Shown here one piece after another: positions 1 to 8,347 of a DNA stretch of 64,000 bases. Positions within the stretch are counted from its first letter, which is position 1; every line of letters begins with the position of its first letter. The notes beneath the pieces were generated by a model. That model had not been told where the DNA came from. It ran no database searches and saw only the letters and a list, made by a program, of their open reading frames with translations. Origin of the DNA: Streptomyces hiroshimensis (GTDB taxonomy: Bacteria; Actinomycetota; Actinomycetes; Streptomycetales; Streptomycetaceae); NCBI RefSeq assembly GCF_014650335.1, contig NZ_BMUT01000009.1, forward strand, positions 254,889 through 318,888, read 5' to 3'. Made by a program: the position numbers and the translations under genes.

Positions 1-532
1 CGACGGCTTGGTCGAGGTCGGTCACGGTGACGGCGTGGTGGTCGACCCGGTAGGCGGGAGTGGCGGCGCCGGAGGGGCGCAGGCGTACGGGGCGCAGGCG
101 TACCACCGGGATGACGCGGTCCGTGCGCTTCTCGAAGTCGGCGAACTGCGGGGATATCGCGACCTGCTGTGCGTAGAGGCGGTCGCGTTCGGCGGCTTCG
201 GTGAAGACCGCCTCCACGGGGTGGGTGCGGCCTTCGTGCTCCACGGTGGCGACGGGGTTCGCGCGCAGGTTGCGGCACCAGGCGGGGTCGGTGTCGTCGC
301 CTCCGTTGGCGGCGAAGACGACCCAGTCGCCGCCGTCGCGCAGGTAGGTCGCCGGGGTGGTGCGGGGGAGGCCGCTGCGGCGGCCGGTGGTGGTGAGGAG
401 GATCAGGGGGATCCCCTCGAAGTCGCCGCCCACGCGGCCCGCGTGGGCGCGGAACTCCTCGATGATGCGCTGGTTGAAGGGGTTGGCGTTGCTGTCGGCG
501 GCGCCGGGGGCGGGGGCCGGGACGTGCGTCAT
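1..532 (-). CDS. Deazaflavin-dependent nitroreductase-type protein fused to a VOC domain (partial, runs off left edge)
   Basis: The N-terminal ~150 residues match the F420/deazaflavin-dependent oxidoreductase family (Ddn/DUF385): they open with an NxFNQRIIEEFR-type helix, followed by LILLTTTGRRSGLPRTTP and a WCRNLRANP segment that in the family contacts cofactor or substrate. Instead of ending after RVIPVVRLR, as most members do, the frame continues through a short linker into DHHAVTVTDLDQAV at the window edge. That is the typical first strand of a glyoxalase/VOC domain, so this looks like a two-domain oxidoreductase-VOC fusion. No stop codon occurs in the window. Start ATG is at 532-530, 6 nt after the stop of the MFS gene, so the two are probably co-translated. 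The substrate is unknown; the family reduces nitro or quinone compounds using F420H2. Confidence 0.8.
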   Translation of the reverse strand, partial: MTHVPAPAPGAADSNANPFNQRIIEEFRAHAGRVGGDFEGIPLILLTTTGRRSGLPRTTPATYLRDGGDWVVFAANGGDDTDPAWCRNLRANPVATVEHEGRTHPVEAVFTEAAERDRLYAQQVAISPQFADFEKRTDRVIPVVRLRPVRLRPSGAATPAYRVDHHAVTVTDLDQAV

Positions 533-538
533 GGCGGG

Positions 539-1741
539 TCAGTCCTTTCCTGAAGGGGAAGCGGCGAGCACGCGGGCCGGGCGGCGGGCCTTCAGTTCGT
601 ACGCGCACAGGGCGAGCCCGAGGGCCACCACCGCCGCGCCCACGACCGGCGCTGCGCGCAGGCCCGCGCCGGACTGGACCGCGGCGCCCCCGAGCAGGCC
701 GCCCGCGGCGATGCCGATGTTGAAGGCCGAGCTGTTGACGGACAGCGCCAGCGTCGGCGAGCCGACCTCGGCCGAGGTGACGATGATCGTGTTGAGGCCG
801 GGGACGGTGCCGAAGTAGGCCAGGCCCAGCAGCAGGAGGGCGCCCGCGGTGAGCCAGGGGAGGGAGGCCACCGCGGCCAGCAGGAGCAGCGCGCCCGTCA
901 CGGCCGCGAGGATCACGGCCAGGGACGGGACGAGGGACCGGTCGGCCGCCTTGCCGCCGAGGGCGTTTCCGGCGACGCCGCCCGCGCCGTAGAGGAGCAG
1001 CAGCGCCGTGACGGCCTGTTCGCCGAAGCCGCTGACGTCCGTGAGCAGGGGCACCGCGTAGGTGAAGGCGGTGAAGACGCCGGCGCTGCAGAAGACCGTG
1101 ATGGCGATGGCGCGCAGGACCCGGGGGCGGGCCAGGACGCGCAGTTCGGCGAGGGTGCTGCCGCCGCCGCCCGCCGTGGGCCGCTGCGGTCCGGAGGGGA
1201 AGCAGCGGGCCAGCAGGGCGAGGCAGGCCAGGCTCATGGCCGTGATGGTCCAGAAGGTGGCGCTCCAGCCGTAGTGCTGGCCGACGAAGGTGCCCAGCGG
1301 CACGCCGAGGACCATGGCGAGGCCGAAGCCGAGGGTGATCCGGGCGCCTGCGGAGGCGCGCTGCCCGGGCGGGGCGAGCTCGCCGGCGGAGGTCAGGCAG
1401 ATGGCGAAGACCGTGGAGTGGGCGAAGGCGCTGACGAGGCGTCCGGTGACGAGGAGGGCGTACGAGCCGGCCGGGGCGGCGAGTGCGGCGATCACGTTGC
1501 CGAGGGTGAAGAGCGCCAGCATGCCCAGGAGGAGGGGCTTGCGCGCCAGCCGGCCGGTGGCCAGCGTCATCAGCGGGCCGACGACGACCACGACGGCCGC
1601 GTACACGCTCACCAGCAGCCCCGCCGCGGACAGCGAGACCCCGAGGTCGTCCGCGATGCGCGGCAGGATGCCCGCGATGACGGATTCCGCGGTGCCGATG
1701 CTGAAGGTGCACAGCATCATGGCCAGGATGGGCAGGGGCAT
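539..1741 (-). CDS. MFS drug-efflux-type transporter
   Basis: 400-residue integral membrane protein with about 12 hydrophobic segments. It begins MPLPILAMMLCTFSIGTAES, the usual opening of the AraJ/CmlR-like DHA1 efflux family, and carries a TGRLARKPLLLGM loop between TM2 and TM3 that matches the MFS Gx3DxxGRxx(R/K) motif. The start at 1741 is preferred over an upstream ATG because the extra ~38 residues are Arg/Pro-rich low-complexity sequence. It probably exports a small hydrophobic or amphipathic compound by proton antiport. It shares an operon with the downstream nitroreductase-VOC protein, which suggests a joint detoxification role (inferred from proximity only). Confidence 0.9.
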   Translation of the reverse strand: MPLPILAMMLCTFSIGTAESVIAGILPRIADDLGVSLSAAGLLVSVYAAVVVVVGPLMTLATGRLARKPLLLGMLALFTLGNVIAALAAPAGSYALLVTGRLVSAFAHSTVFAICLTSAGELAPPGQRASAGARITLGFGLAMVLGVPLGTFVGQHYGWSATFWTITAMSLACLALLARCFPSGPQRPTAGGGGSTLAELRVLARPRVLRAIAITVFCSAGVFTAFTYAVPLLTDVSGFGEQAVTALLLLYGAGGVAGNALGGKAADRSLVPSLAVILAAVTGALLLLAAVASLPWLTAGALLLLGLAYFGTVPGLNTIIVTSAEVGSPTLALSVNSSAFNIGIAAGGLLGGAAVQSGAGLRAAPVVGAAVVALGLALCAYELKARRPARVLAASPSGKD

Positions 1742-1891
1742 GGTTCTCCGGGGGACGGGCCGGTAGCGGGGGCGCGGGCGTGGGCGCGGACGCGGGCCGC
1801 TGTCAGGGGCGTGGTGGCAGAGATACGGGCCGGCGGTGCGTGGCGGGGGATCCACGCGCCGCCGGCCCGGGTCCCGGTGCCGCGGCGGCCG

Positions 1892-2839
1892 CTACTCGCG
1901 GGCGCCGACGGGGGCGGGGAGGGCGTCGAGTTCGGCGATCTCGGCGGCGGTCAGCTCGACGTCGGCGGCCGCGGCGTTCTGCTCCAGGTAGGCGAGCGTC
2001 TTGGTGCCCGGGATCGGCACGACGTGCTCGCCCTGGGCCACCAGCCAGGCCAGGGCGACCTGGGAGAGGGTGACGCCGTGGCGCCCGGCGATCGTGGCGA
2101 CGGTGTCCACGATGGCCTTGTTGGCGGCCATGGCCTCCTCGGTGAAGCGCGGCATGGCGCGGCGCCAGTCGTCCTCGGTGAGGTCGGCGGGGTTGCTGAA
2201 GCGGCCGGTGAGCAGGCCGCGGCCCAGCGGCGAGTAGGGCAGGAAGGCGATGCCCTGCTCGTTGCAGTAGGGAAGGACCTCGCCGAAGGAGTCGCGGGTG
2301 AACAGCGACGCCTCGGACTCGACGACGGCCACCGGGTGCACGGCCTGGGCGCGCTTGACGTCCTCCAGCGCGACCTCGGAGAGGCCGATCGCGCCGACCT
2401 TGCCGGCGGCGACGAGCTCGGCGAGCGCGCCCCAGCTCTCCTCGACCGGGACCTCCGGGTCGATGCGGTGCAGCATGTAGACGTCGACGCGGTCGGTGCC
2501 GAGGCGCTTGAGGCTCGCCTCCAGGGCCGACTTCAGGTAGTCGGGGCGGCCGTTGAGGGACAGGCCGTTCTCGTCGAGGACCAGACCGCCCTTGGTGGCG
2601 AGCACGACCTTGTCGCGGCGGCCGGCGAGGGCCTTGCCGACCAGCTCCTCGTTGGTGAAGGGGCCGTAGACGTCGGCGGTGTCCAGCAGCGTGACGCCCA
2701 GGTCGATCGCGCGGTGGATCACCTTGACGGAGGCGTCGTCGTTCCGGTTCTGCGGGTCGTAGGCGAAGGACATGCCCATCGTCCCCAGACCGATCCGGCC
2801 GACCTCCGGGCCGTTCTTCCCCAGCGTGGTGGTGCGCAT
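1892..2839 (-). CDS. Aldo/keto reductase
   Basis: 315-residue NADP-dependent reductase of the YajO/AKR13-like group. It starts MRTTTLGKNGPEVGRIGLGT. The catalytic tetrad is visible: Asp and Tyr in LLDTADVYG, Lys in VVLATKGG and His in VDVYMLHRID. The nucleotide-binding VPIPGTK and C-terminal ALPAPVGAR segments are present and the length is normal. It reduces carbonyls to alcohols in the cytoplasm; the physiological substrate cannot be read from the sequence. It stands alone, 150 nt upstream of the MFS gene. An AGAGGAAG Shine-Dalgarno precedes the ATG, and its leader carries repeats and a palindrome (listed separately). Confidence 0.93.
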   Translation of the reverse strand: MRTTTLGKNGPEVGRIGLGTMGMSFAYDPQNRNDDASVKVIHRAIDLGVTLLDTADVYGPFTNEELVGKALAGRRDKVVLATKGGLVLDENGLSLNGRPDYLKSALEASLKRLGTDRVDVYMLHRIDPEVPVEESWGALAELVAAGKVGAIGLSEVALEDVKRAQAVHPVAVVESEASLFTRDSFGEVLPYCNEQGIAFLPYSPLGRGLLTGRFSNPADLTEDDWRRAMPRFTEEAMAANKAIVDTVATIAGRHGVTLSQVALAWLVAQGEHVVPIPGTKTLAYLEQNAAAADVELTAAEIAELDALPAPVGARE

Positions 2840-2858
2840 CGCGTGACTTCCTCTCTGC

Positions 2859-2892
2859 CCCCGATCAGGAGCGTCCGCTCCCCGATCAGGAG
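2859..2892. repeat. Two 13-bp direct repeats in the leader of the aldo/keto reductase gene
   Basis: CCCCGATCAGGAG occurs exactly twice, at 2859-2871 and 2880-2892, with a 21-bp period (two helical turns). On the gene strand the copies lie 20-53 nt upstream of the start codon. A transcription-factor binding array is possible. Confidence 0.5.
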
Positions 2893-2895
2893 AGT

Positions 2896-2907
2896 TTGAA
2901 CTTTCAA
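2896..2907. promoter_or_regulatory. Palindrome TTGAA-N2-TTCAA, candidate repressor operator
   Basis: TTGAACTTTCAA is an inverted repeat with 5-bp arms and a 2-bp centre, set in the only AT-rich stretch of this intergenic region, 57 nt upstream of the aldo/keto reductase start. TTGAA/TTCAA half-sites are typical of MarR/HxlR-type operators. No such regulator is adjacent, so the binding protein is unknown. Confidence 0.45.
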
Positions 2908-2959
2908 GTAAAAATCTAGGCGGCCGGGCGGAGGCCCGCGACGGGGGCGGACCTGTTTG

Positions 2960-4141
2960 TCAGGTTCGTTTCCGCGGCCGGGCGAACCGCATGGCCGGAC
3001 GCTCGACGGCCACGTACAGCAGCCAGGCGCACAGGAGCGCTGCACCGGCTTCGAGGGCGAGCACGGCGAGGGCGAGCGGGGTGGGCAGGGGCCATGTGGC
3101 ACCGAGGCGCCCGCGGACGGCCTCAAGGAGGACCTGCTGGACCATGTAGAAGGCGAAGGAGACCTCGCCCAGCCAGAGCATCACCCGCCCGCGGAACGGC
3201 GATCGCGTGCCCCGGACGTCGGCGGTCGCGGCGGCCGAGATGAGCAGTGCGAACGGGACGATGGTGACGGCGTTGATGGAGTACGGCGGCGGGACGAACA
3301 GCGAGACCGCGTAGGCGGCGACGGTCAGCAGCCCGGCGGGGAGCAGACCCAGGCGGATCCAGCGGCCCGAGAGGACGATGCGCGCCATGAGGATGCCGAG
3401 CACGAAGTCCAGCAGGCGGGTCGCGGGCAGGATGTAGACCAGCCAGAACTGCGGCTCGGAGACCGCGTACGGCACCTCGATGACCGGCGTGCCCGGCACG
3501 AACAGGCCGGCGGCGACGGCCACGGCCGCGACGGCGGCCACGGTGCCGCCCGCGTACCACCACAGCCTCTCCTCGCGGATCCGCCGCACCAGCCGCGCCC
3601 AGAACGGGAACGTCAGGTAGAACAGCAGCTCGCACGAGAGCGACCAGCTGGGCGGGTTGACGCTGAAGTACACGTCGATGTCGTGGAACCAGGACTGCAC
3701 CAGCAGCAGGTTCGGCACGGCCTGCGCCGCCCCCGTGGTGGAGGCCGCGACCAGCAGCAGGCCCAGGACCCACATCACCGCGTGGTTGGGGAAGACCTTG
3801 AAGAAGCGGCGGCGCCAGAACGACACCGCGCGGTCGCCGGGGCGCGCCGACCACGTCATCACGAAGCCGCTGAGGACGAAGAAGAACGAGACGCCGACCC
3901 AGCCCGCCCGGCTGAGCACCTGCCGGTAGGTCTCCGCGGCGCCCCCGTCCGCGAACAGATCGGTCGCCACGTGCGGCAGCGACGCGTGGTACAGGAACAC
4001 CAGCAGGGCGGCGACGAAGCGCATGCCCGTCAGGGACGGAAGGCGCGAGCGGGAGGCGGGGGAGCCGGGGGCCGGGGAGGCCGCCGGGGCGGCGGCCTCC
4101 CGTTCCCGTTCCTCTACCCGTACGTCGGGCTGTACGGTCAC
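2960..4141 (-). CDS. Membrane acyltransferase, family 3 (OafA/YrhL-like), copy A
   Basis: 393-residue polytopic membrane protein of the acyltransferase-3 family. It has the N-terminal SRLPSLTGMRFVAALLVFLYHA signature containing the catalytic His, the GWVGVSFFFVLSGFVMTWS motif, and PPSWSLSCELLFYLTFP, followed by about eight further hydrophobic segments. Such proteins transfer acetyl or other acyl groups onto sugars, polyketides or cyclitols at the membrane. It overlaps its upstream neighbour by 4 nt (ATGA at 4138-4141). That neighbour is a close paralogue, so the pair arose by tandem duplication. It is the last gene of the operon headed by the sugar-phosphate cyclase, consistent with product O-acylation (inference). 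Confidence 0.9.
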   Translation of the reverse strand: MTVQPDVRVEEREREAAAPAASPAPGSPASRSRLPSLTGMRFVAALLVFLYHASLPHVATDLFADGGAAETYRQVLSRAGWVGVSFFFVLSGFVMTWSARPGDRAVSFWRRRFFKVFPNHAVMWVLGLLLVAASTTGAAQAVPNLLLVQSWFHDIDVYFSVNPPSWSLSCELLFYLTFPFWARLVRRIREERLWWYAGGTVAAVAAVAVAAGLFVPGTPVIEVPYAVSEPQFWLVYILPATRLLDFVLGILMARIVLSGRWIRLGLLPAGLLTVAAYAVSLFVPPPYSINAVTIVPFALLISAAATADVRGTRSPFRGRVMLWLGEVSFAFYMVQQVLLEAVRGRLGATWPLPTPLALAVLALEAGAALLCAWLLYVAVERPAMRFARPRKRT

Positions 4142-5337
4142 CGCTGATCAGCTCCCACCGGCTGCCGGTGTTCGCTGACGCCGGGCGCCGCCGGTCCGGT
4201 CTCCGGCCGGTGGCGCGGGCGCCCGAAGCGCCGCATCGCGGGCCGCTCCACCAGCACGTACAGCAGCCATCCGAAGAACAGGGCCAGCGCGAACGTCAGC
4301 GCCATGATGCCGAGCGCACCCGGGGTGTCCCACGTCTTGCCGGCCGAGGAGTCGGTCGCGGCGAGGCCCATCGGGCCGTACTGGAACACCAGGAAGTGCA
4401 CGATGTAGAAGGCGAAGGAGACCTCGCCCAGCCACATCATCGGCCGGGTCGCGAACGGCGACCGCTCGCCCTTGGTGTCGGCCACCGCCGCGGCGGCGAT
4501 CAGCAGGGCGATCGGCAGCGCCGTCGGCGCCACGAGACCCCATGCGTCCGGCAGGAACACCATCAGCGCGTAGCCGGCGGCCAGGAGGGCCAGGGCGGGC
4601 AGCTGCTTCATGCCGATCCAGCGGCCGGTCATCACGACGCGGGCCATCAGGATGCCGAGGGCGAAGTCCAGTACGCGGGTGGCGGGCAGGAAGTAGACGA
4701 ACCAGTAGCGCCACCACGAGACCGGCTGCCACGGGGAGTCGGGGCTGCCGGGGAGCAGCTGCGCGACGAGTGGCACGGCGACGAACGCGGCGATCACGAT
4801 GCCGACCCACATCCACAGCCGCTCGGGCCGGATCTTGCGGATCAGGCCGTGCAGCAGCGGGAACGACAGGTAGAACAGCAGCTCGCAGGAGAGCGACCAG
4901 CTGGGGCCGTTGGTGCCGGCGAGGATGTCGAGCTGCGGCACCCAGCTCTGGAGGAGGAAGAGGCTCGGCACGGTGTTCCCGGCCGTCACCGCCGTACCCG
5001 CCCAGATCATCAGCAGCATGCCGGCGAGCCAGGTCACGAAGTGGTTGGGGTAGATCTTCGCCAGGCGGCGCCGGTAGAACCGCCGCGGGCTGTCCCCGGA
5101 CTTCGCCGACCAGGTCAGGACGAAGCCGCTGAGGACGAAGAAGAACCCGACGCCCAGGTAGCCGGCGCGGCTGGTGTACTGCACGACCACGTCGTTGAGG
5201 GAGTCGTCGGCGAACAGCTTCGCGACGGCGGCGTGGGTGACGAAGACGAGGATCGCGGCGACGAACCGCATGCCCGTAAGGGAGGGGAGTCTGGAGGAGC
5301 CCGGTGGGCTCGCGGAGTGGTGCGGCTTCTGCGACAC
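4138..5337 (-). CDS. Membrane acyltransferase, family 3 (OafA/YrhL-like), copy B
   Basis: 399-residue paralogue of the next gene in the operon, sharing SSRLPSLTGMRFVAAILVFV (catalytic His region), GVGFFFVLSGFVLTWS and GPSWSLSCELLFYLSFP, with about ten membrane segments and a YVLVERPAMRRFGRPR tail. It starts 12 nt after the oxidase stop codon. Two copies in one operon may mean two acylation sites, or different acyl groups, on the same product. Substrate and donor are not readable from the sequence. Confidence 0.9.
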   Translation of the reverse strand: MSQKPHHSASPPGSSRLPSLTGMRFVAAILVFVTHAAVAKLFADDSLNDVVVQYTSRAGYLGVGFFFVLSGFVLTWSAKSGDSPRRFYRRRLAKIYPNHFVTWLAGMLLMIWAGTAVTAGNTVPSLFLLQSWVPQLDILAGTNGPSWSLSCELLFYLSFPLLHGLIRKIRPERLWMWVGIVIAAFVAVPLVAQLLPGSPDSPWQPVSWWRYWFVYFLPATRVLDFALGILMARVVMTGRWIGMKQLPALALLAAGYALMVFLPDAWGLVAPTALPIALLIAAAAVADTKGERSPFATRPMMWLGEVSFAFYIVHFLVFQYGPMGLAATDSSAGKTWDTPGALGIMALTFALALFFGWLLYVLVERPAMRRFGRPRHRPETGPAAPGVSEHRQPVGADQR

Positions 5338-5349
5338 GGGGATGCCCTA

Positions 5350-7041
5350 TCAGGAGGGGAGCTGGACCGACTGGCGGTGCCGGAAGACGTTCTTCGGGTC
5401 GTACTTCGCCTTCACCTTCTGCAGGCGGGCGTAGTTGTCCTTGTAGTAGAGGCGGTACCAGGGCACGTCCGAGGTGTTGAGCTTCGGATCGCTGATGTCG
5501 CTGTCCGCGTAGTTCACGTAGCAGCCGTCCGTCACGGCGTTCGGCACGGGCACGCCGCCGGTCTCCGCGTACATGTCGCGGTAGAACTCGCGCAGCCAGG
5601 CCTGGTTCTTCGCGTCGTCCGCCGGGTCGGTCCAGTACGTCTGGTAGAGCAGCTTGAGGACCGAGCTGCGCTGGGCCACGGGGGTCGCGTCGGGGGCGGT
5701 CTCGTTGATGCGGCCGCCGAAGGACGTGGCGACGAGGCCGCCGTACTTGTTGGCGTAGTCGCCGCGGGTGAGGTGCTTCCAGATCGCGGCGATCTGGTGG
5801 TCCGGGAACCCCTTCTTCATGTACGCGGACTTGTGCTCGCCGCGGAAGGTGGGGTTGGTCTGCAGCTCGCTGCTGGTGCCGATGTAGCGGGTGGCCTTGA
5901 GCCACGGAAGGCGCTTGGTGCTGGCGAACTCCGGCATGGGGCGCAGCTCGCCGACCTGCTCGCCGACCTCCTGGTGGGCGACGCCGAGGGCCTTGTTGAG
6001 GCCGTTGAGGAAGTCGTTGACGAGCTTCTCGGCGTCCGGCGCGGTGCCGTCCATCTGGAGCAGCATGCCGAGCGCGCCCGAGGCCTTGTGGTTGAGGAAC
6101 AGCCAGCTGCACAGGCCCGCGTAGGGGGAGTTCGCGCCGCTGTTCTTCTCGTGCCACTCGCCGTAGAACTTCACGAACTCGGTGAAGCCGCGCTGGGTGA
6201 CCTTCTCCCAGGGCCAGGCGGCGGCCGTGACGAGGACCTCGGCGGGCGGGTTCGGCAGCAGCTTGGACGGGTCGGAGCCGGTGGCGCCGGGCGAACGGAA
6301 CCAGTAGCGGGTGATGACGCCGAAGTTGCCCCCGCCGCCGCCCGCGTAGCCCCACCACAGGTCGCGGTTCGGGTCGTTCTCCTCGCGCGTCGCGACGACC
6401 GCCCTGGCCTTGCCCGACGCGTCCACGGTCACGACCTCGACGGCGTACAGGTGGTCCACGACCAGGCCGTGCTTGCGGGAGAGCATGCCGTAGCCGCCGC
6501 CCGAGGCGTGCCCGCCGATGCCGACGGCGTAGCAGACGCCGCCCGGGATGACGACGCCCCAGCCCTCGTAGAGCGTCTCGTAGACGTCGAGCAGGGTCGC
6601 GCCCGCCTCGACGGCGAAGGCTTTGCGGTCGGTGTCGAAGTAGACGGCGTCCATGAGGGTCATGTCGAGGACGACCTCGACGTCGGGCCGGAAGACGAAG
6701 TCCTCGAAGCCGTGCCCGCCGCCGCGCACGGTGAGCGTCTTCTTGCCGTCGACCGCCTCCTGGACGGCCTTGACGACGTGCTCGGTGGTCGTGGGCAGCC
6801 GCACGGCGTCCGGCTTGCCGGCCCAGCGCTGGTTGAAGCCGGTGATCAGGTCGCCGTAGCGGGCCTCGCCGCGCTTGACGGTGACGAGGTCGGTGCCCAG
6901 GGACAGGCGGCCCACCGCGCCCTTGTCGGCCGCCACGGCCGTGGCGCCGCCGGTCAGGCCCGGCACGGCGGCTGCGCCGACGGCCGCGCCGGCCACTCCG
7001 CCGGTCCGGGCGAGGAAGCCGCGCCGGCTCACCTTGCTCAT
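5350..7041 (-). CDS. Tat-exported FAD-linked oxidase (berberine-bridge type)
   Basis: 563 residues starting MSKVSRRGFLARTGG, a twin-arginine signal followed by an Ala/Gly-rich h-region, so it is predicted to fold in the cytoplasm and be exported. The FAD_binding_4 domain shows RLPTTTEHV, the GGGHGF motif with the His expected to bind FAD, and GVCYAVGIGGHASGGGYG, whose Cys is the second flavin attachment residue of bicovalent BBE-type oxidases. The BBE segment (YVNYADSDI...YKDNYARLQKVKAKYDP) closes the protein. The start was chosen because AGAGGAG precedes this ATG. An in-frame ATG at 7110 that overlaps the cupin stop (ATGA) is the alternative, adding 23 residues. It likely oxidises a hydroxyl or amine on the pathway product. 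Confidence 0.9.
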   Translation of the reverse strand: MSKVSRRGFLARTGGVAGAAVGAAAVPGLTGGATAVAADKGAVGRLSLGTDLVTVKRGEARYGDLITGFNQRWAGKPDAVRLPTTTEHVVKAVQEAVDGKKTLTVRGGGHGFEDFVFRPDVEVVLDMTLMDAVYFDTDRKAFAVEAGATLLDVYETLYEGWGVVIPGGVCYAVGIGGHASGGGYGMLSRKHGLVVDHLYAVEVVTVDASGKARAVVATREENDPNRDLWWGYAGGGGGNFGVITRYWFRSPGATGSDPSKLLPNPPAEVLVTAAAWPWEKVTQRGFTEFVKFYGEWHEKNSGANSPYAGLCSWLFLNHKASGALGMLLQMDGTAPDAEKLVNDFLNGLNKALGVAHQEVGEQVGELRPMPEFASTKRLPWLKATRYIGTSSELQTNPTFRGEHKSAYMKKGFPDHQIAAIWKHLTRGDYANKYGGLVATSFGGRINETAPDATPVAQRSSVLKLLYQTYWTDPADDAKNQAWLREFYRDMYAETGGVPVPNAVTDGCYVNYADSDISDPKLNTSDVPWYRLYYKDNYARLQKVKAKYDPKNVFRHRQSVQLPS

Positions 7042-7106
7042 GACGTTCCCGCTCCTCTTGTCGGTGGGGGTGGGGGTGGGGGTGCTCGTCCCGGCGTCGG
7101 TGCCGG

Positions 7107-7514
7107 TCATCGGACGCACTCCATGCGCTGCTCCTCCGGGAGTTCCGGGATCCGCGCGGGCAGGCGGCCGGTGGTCCGCGCGGGCAGGACGCGTACGGTG
7201 AGCAGCTCCAGGCCCTCGTCCAGGGCGCGTACGGTCAGCCGGCAGTCGTGCGGCGCGAGCAGCAGTTCGCCCGCTCCTACGGGGCGGGTGGTGCCGCCGG
7301 AGGTGGCCTCGCCCCGGCCGGCGAGGACGTAGAGGGCCTGCTCGATGCCCTCGTCCGGGCGGTGGGCGGCGGTCGCGCCCGGCCCGAGCCGCAGCAGGTC
7401 GACGGCCTCGCACTCGCTGTGGAGCATTCCGCGGCGGGCCAGGCAGGCCCACTCGGCCGAGGGGCCCGCGGCGTTCAGGAAGCGGGCGGAGGCGTCCGCG
7501 CGCTGGATGATCAC
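7107..7514 (-). CDS. Small single-domain cupin protein
   Basis: 135 residues with one cupin barrel: AAHRPDEGIEQALYVLAGRGEA (motif 1, with His and Glu) and GELLLAPHDCRL (motif 2 with its His). It overlaps the two-cupin gene upstream by 4 nt (ATGA, 7511-7514). The fold fits a metal-dependent isomerase, epimerase or dioxygenase. In some C7-cyclitol pathways small metal-dependent proteins epimerise the cyclase product, so an equivalent role is plausible but unproven here. Confidence 0.75.
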   Translation of the reverse strand: MIIQRADASARFLNAAGPSAEWACLARRGMLHSECEAVDLLRLGPGATAAHRPDEGIEQALYVLAGRGEATSGGTTRPVGAGELLLAPHDCRLTVRALDEGLELLTVRVLPARTTGRLPARIPELPEEQRMECVR

Positions 7515-8347
7515 CGCGCCTCCCCGGCGGCCGCGGGCGCGACCGGTACGGCGAGTTCGGCGTGGAAGAACTCCATGCCGTCGTGGTTGGCGGCGATCTC
7601 GGCGGTGGTGCCCAGCGGCAGCGTCAGGGCGGTGCCGGGGGTGAGCTCGGCGGTGGCGCCGCCCGAGGCGGCCCAGCCGGAGCCGGAGAGCACGAAGACG
7701 GTGTGCTCGGCGCCGCGCGAGTGCAGGGTGCGCGTGGCGCTCGGCTCCAGCGCGTCGATCTCTACGGTGCGCAGCGGGCCGGTGAAGACCCGGCCCGGGT
7801 CGACCGAGCGCTCGGCGCGCAGGTCGTGCAGTTCGGCATTCGCCGGATTCACCGAATTCACTGGATTCGCCGGATTCACAGTCTTCTCCTCCGCCGGGCG
7901 CGGCGTGTCGCCCCGCAGCGCACCGGCCGTGGGGGGTGTGAGCATTTCGATGACGAGCCAGTCCAGGTGGTCCTCGCCGGTGTTCCGCAGGCCGTGCACG
8001 GCGCCGGTACCGGTGAGCAGGAGGGAGCCGGGGCGGGCGGGGTGCGCGGTGCCGTTCAGCAGGAATTCACCGCGGCCGGAGAGGATGAAATAGATCTCCT
8101 CGGTACGGGTGTGCCGGTGTTCGCCGCTGACGCCGCCGGGCGGAATGCTGGCCCATTCCACGGCTTCCCAGTCCCCGCGCAGATCGCGGCGGCTCGCCAG
8201 GCACTTCCAGTGGGTGAGGCCGGCCGCGCCGTGCACGCCGTGGATGTCGGCGGCGCCGGAGACGTCGGCGAGGAGTGCGGCGGGGGCGGCGAGTGCCCTG
8301 GGCTCGCCGGGCGCGGTGGCCGCGGGGGTCTCGGTGACCTCAGGCAC
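7511..8347 (-). CDS. Two-domain cupin protein
   Basis: 278 residues. The N-terminal cupin has SGEHRHTRTEEIYFILSGRG, a complete metal-binding motif 1 (two His and Glu), and motif 2 with His in LLTGTGAVHGLRN. The C-terminal cupin keeps the fold (TRTLHSRGAEHTVFVLSG) but with fewer metal ligands. The linker around residue 165 contains a short NPANPVNSVNPAN repeat. It overlaps the cyclase gene by 8 nt and the small cupin gene by 4 nt, so it is part of a tightly coupled operon. A dioxygenase, isomerase or sugar-phosphate-type function is possible; the sequence does not decide. Confidence 0.8.
   Translation of the reverse strand: MPEVTETPAATAPGEPRALAAPAALLADVSGAADIHGVHGAAGLTHWKCLASRRDLRGDWEAVEWASIPPGGVSGEHRHTRTEEIYFILSGRGEFLLNGTAHPARPGSLLLTGTGAVHGLRNTGEDHLDWLVIEMLTPPTAGALRGDTPRPAEEKTVNPANPVNSVNPANAELHDLRAERSVDPGRVFTGPLRTVEIDALEPSATRTLHSRGAEHTVFVLSGSGWAASGGATAELTPGTALTLPLGTTAEIAANHDGMEFFHAELAVPVAPAAAGEAR

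Noticed and set aside
4168..7332. 1054-codon open frame on the + strand opposite the acyltransferases and oxidase
   Set aside because: It is a GC-bias shadow: composition is Ala/Arg/Gly/Val/His-rich without domains, and the opposite strand encodes clear, overlapping-operon proteins.
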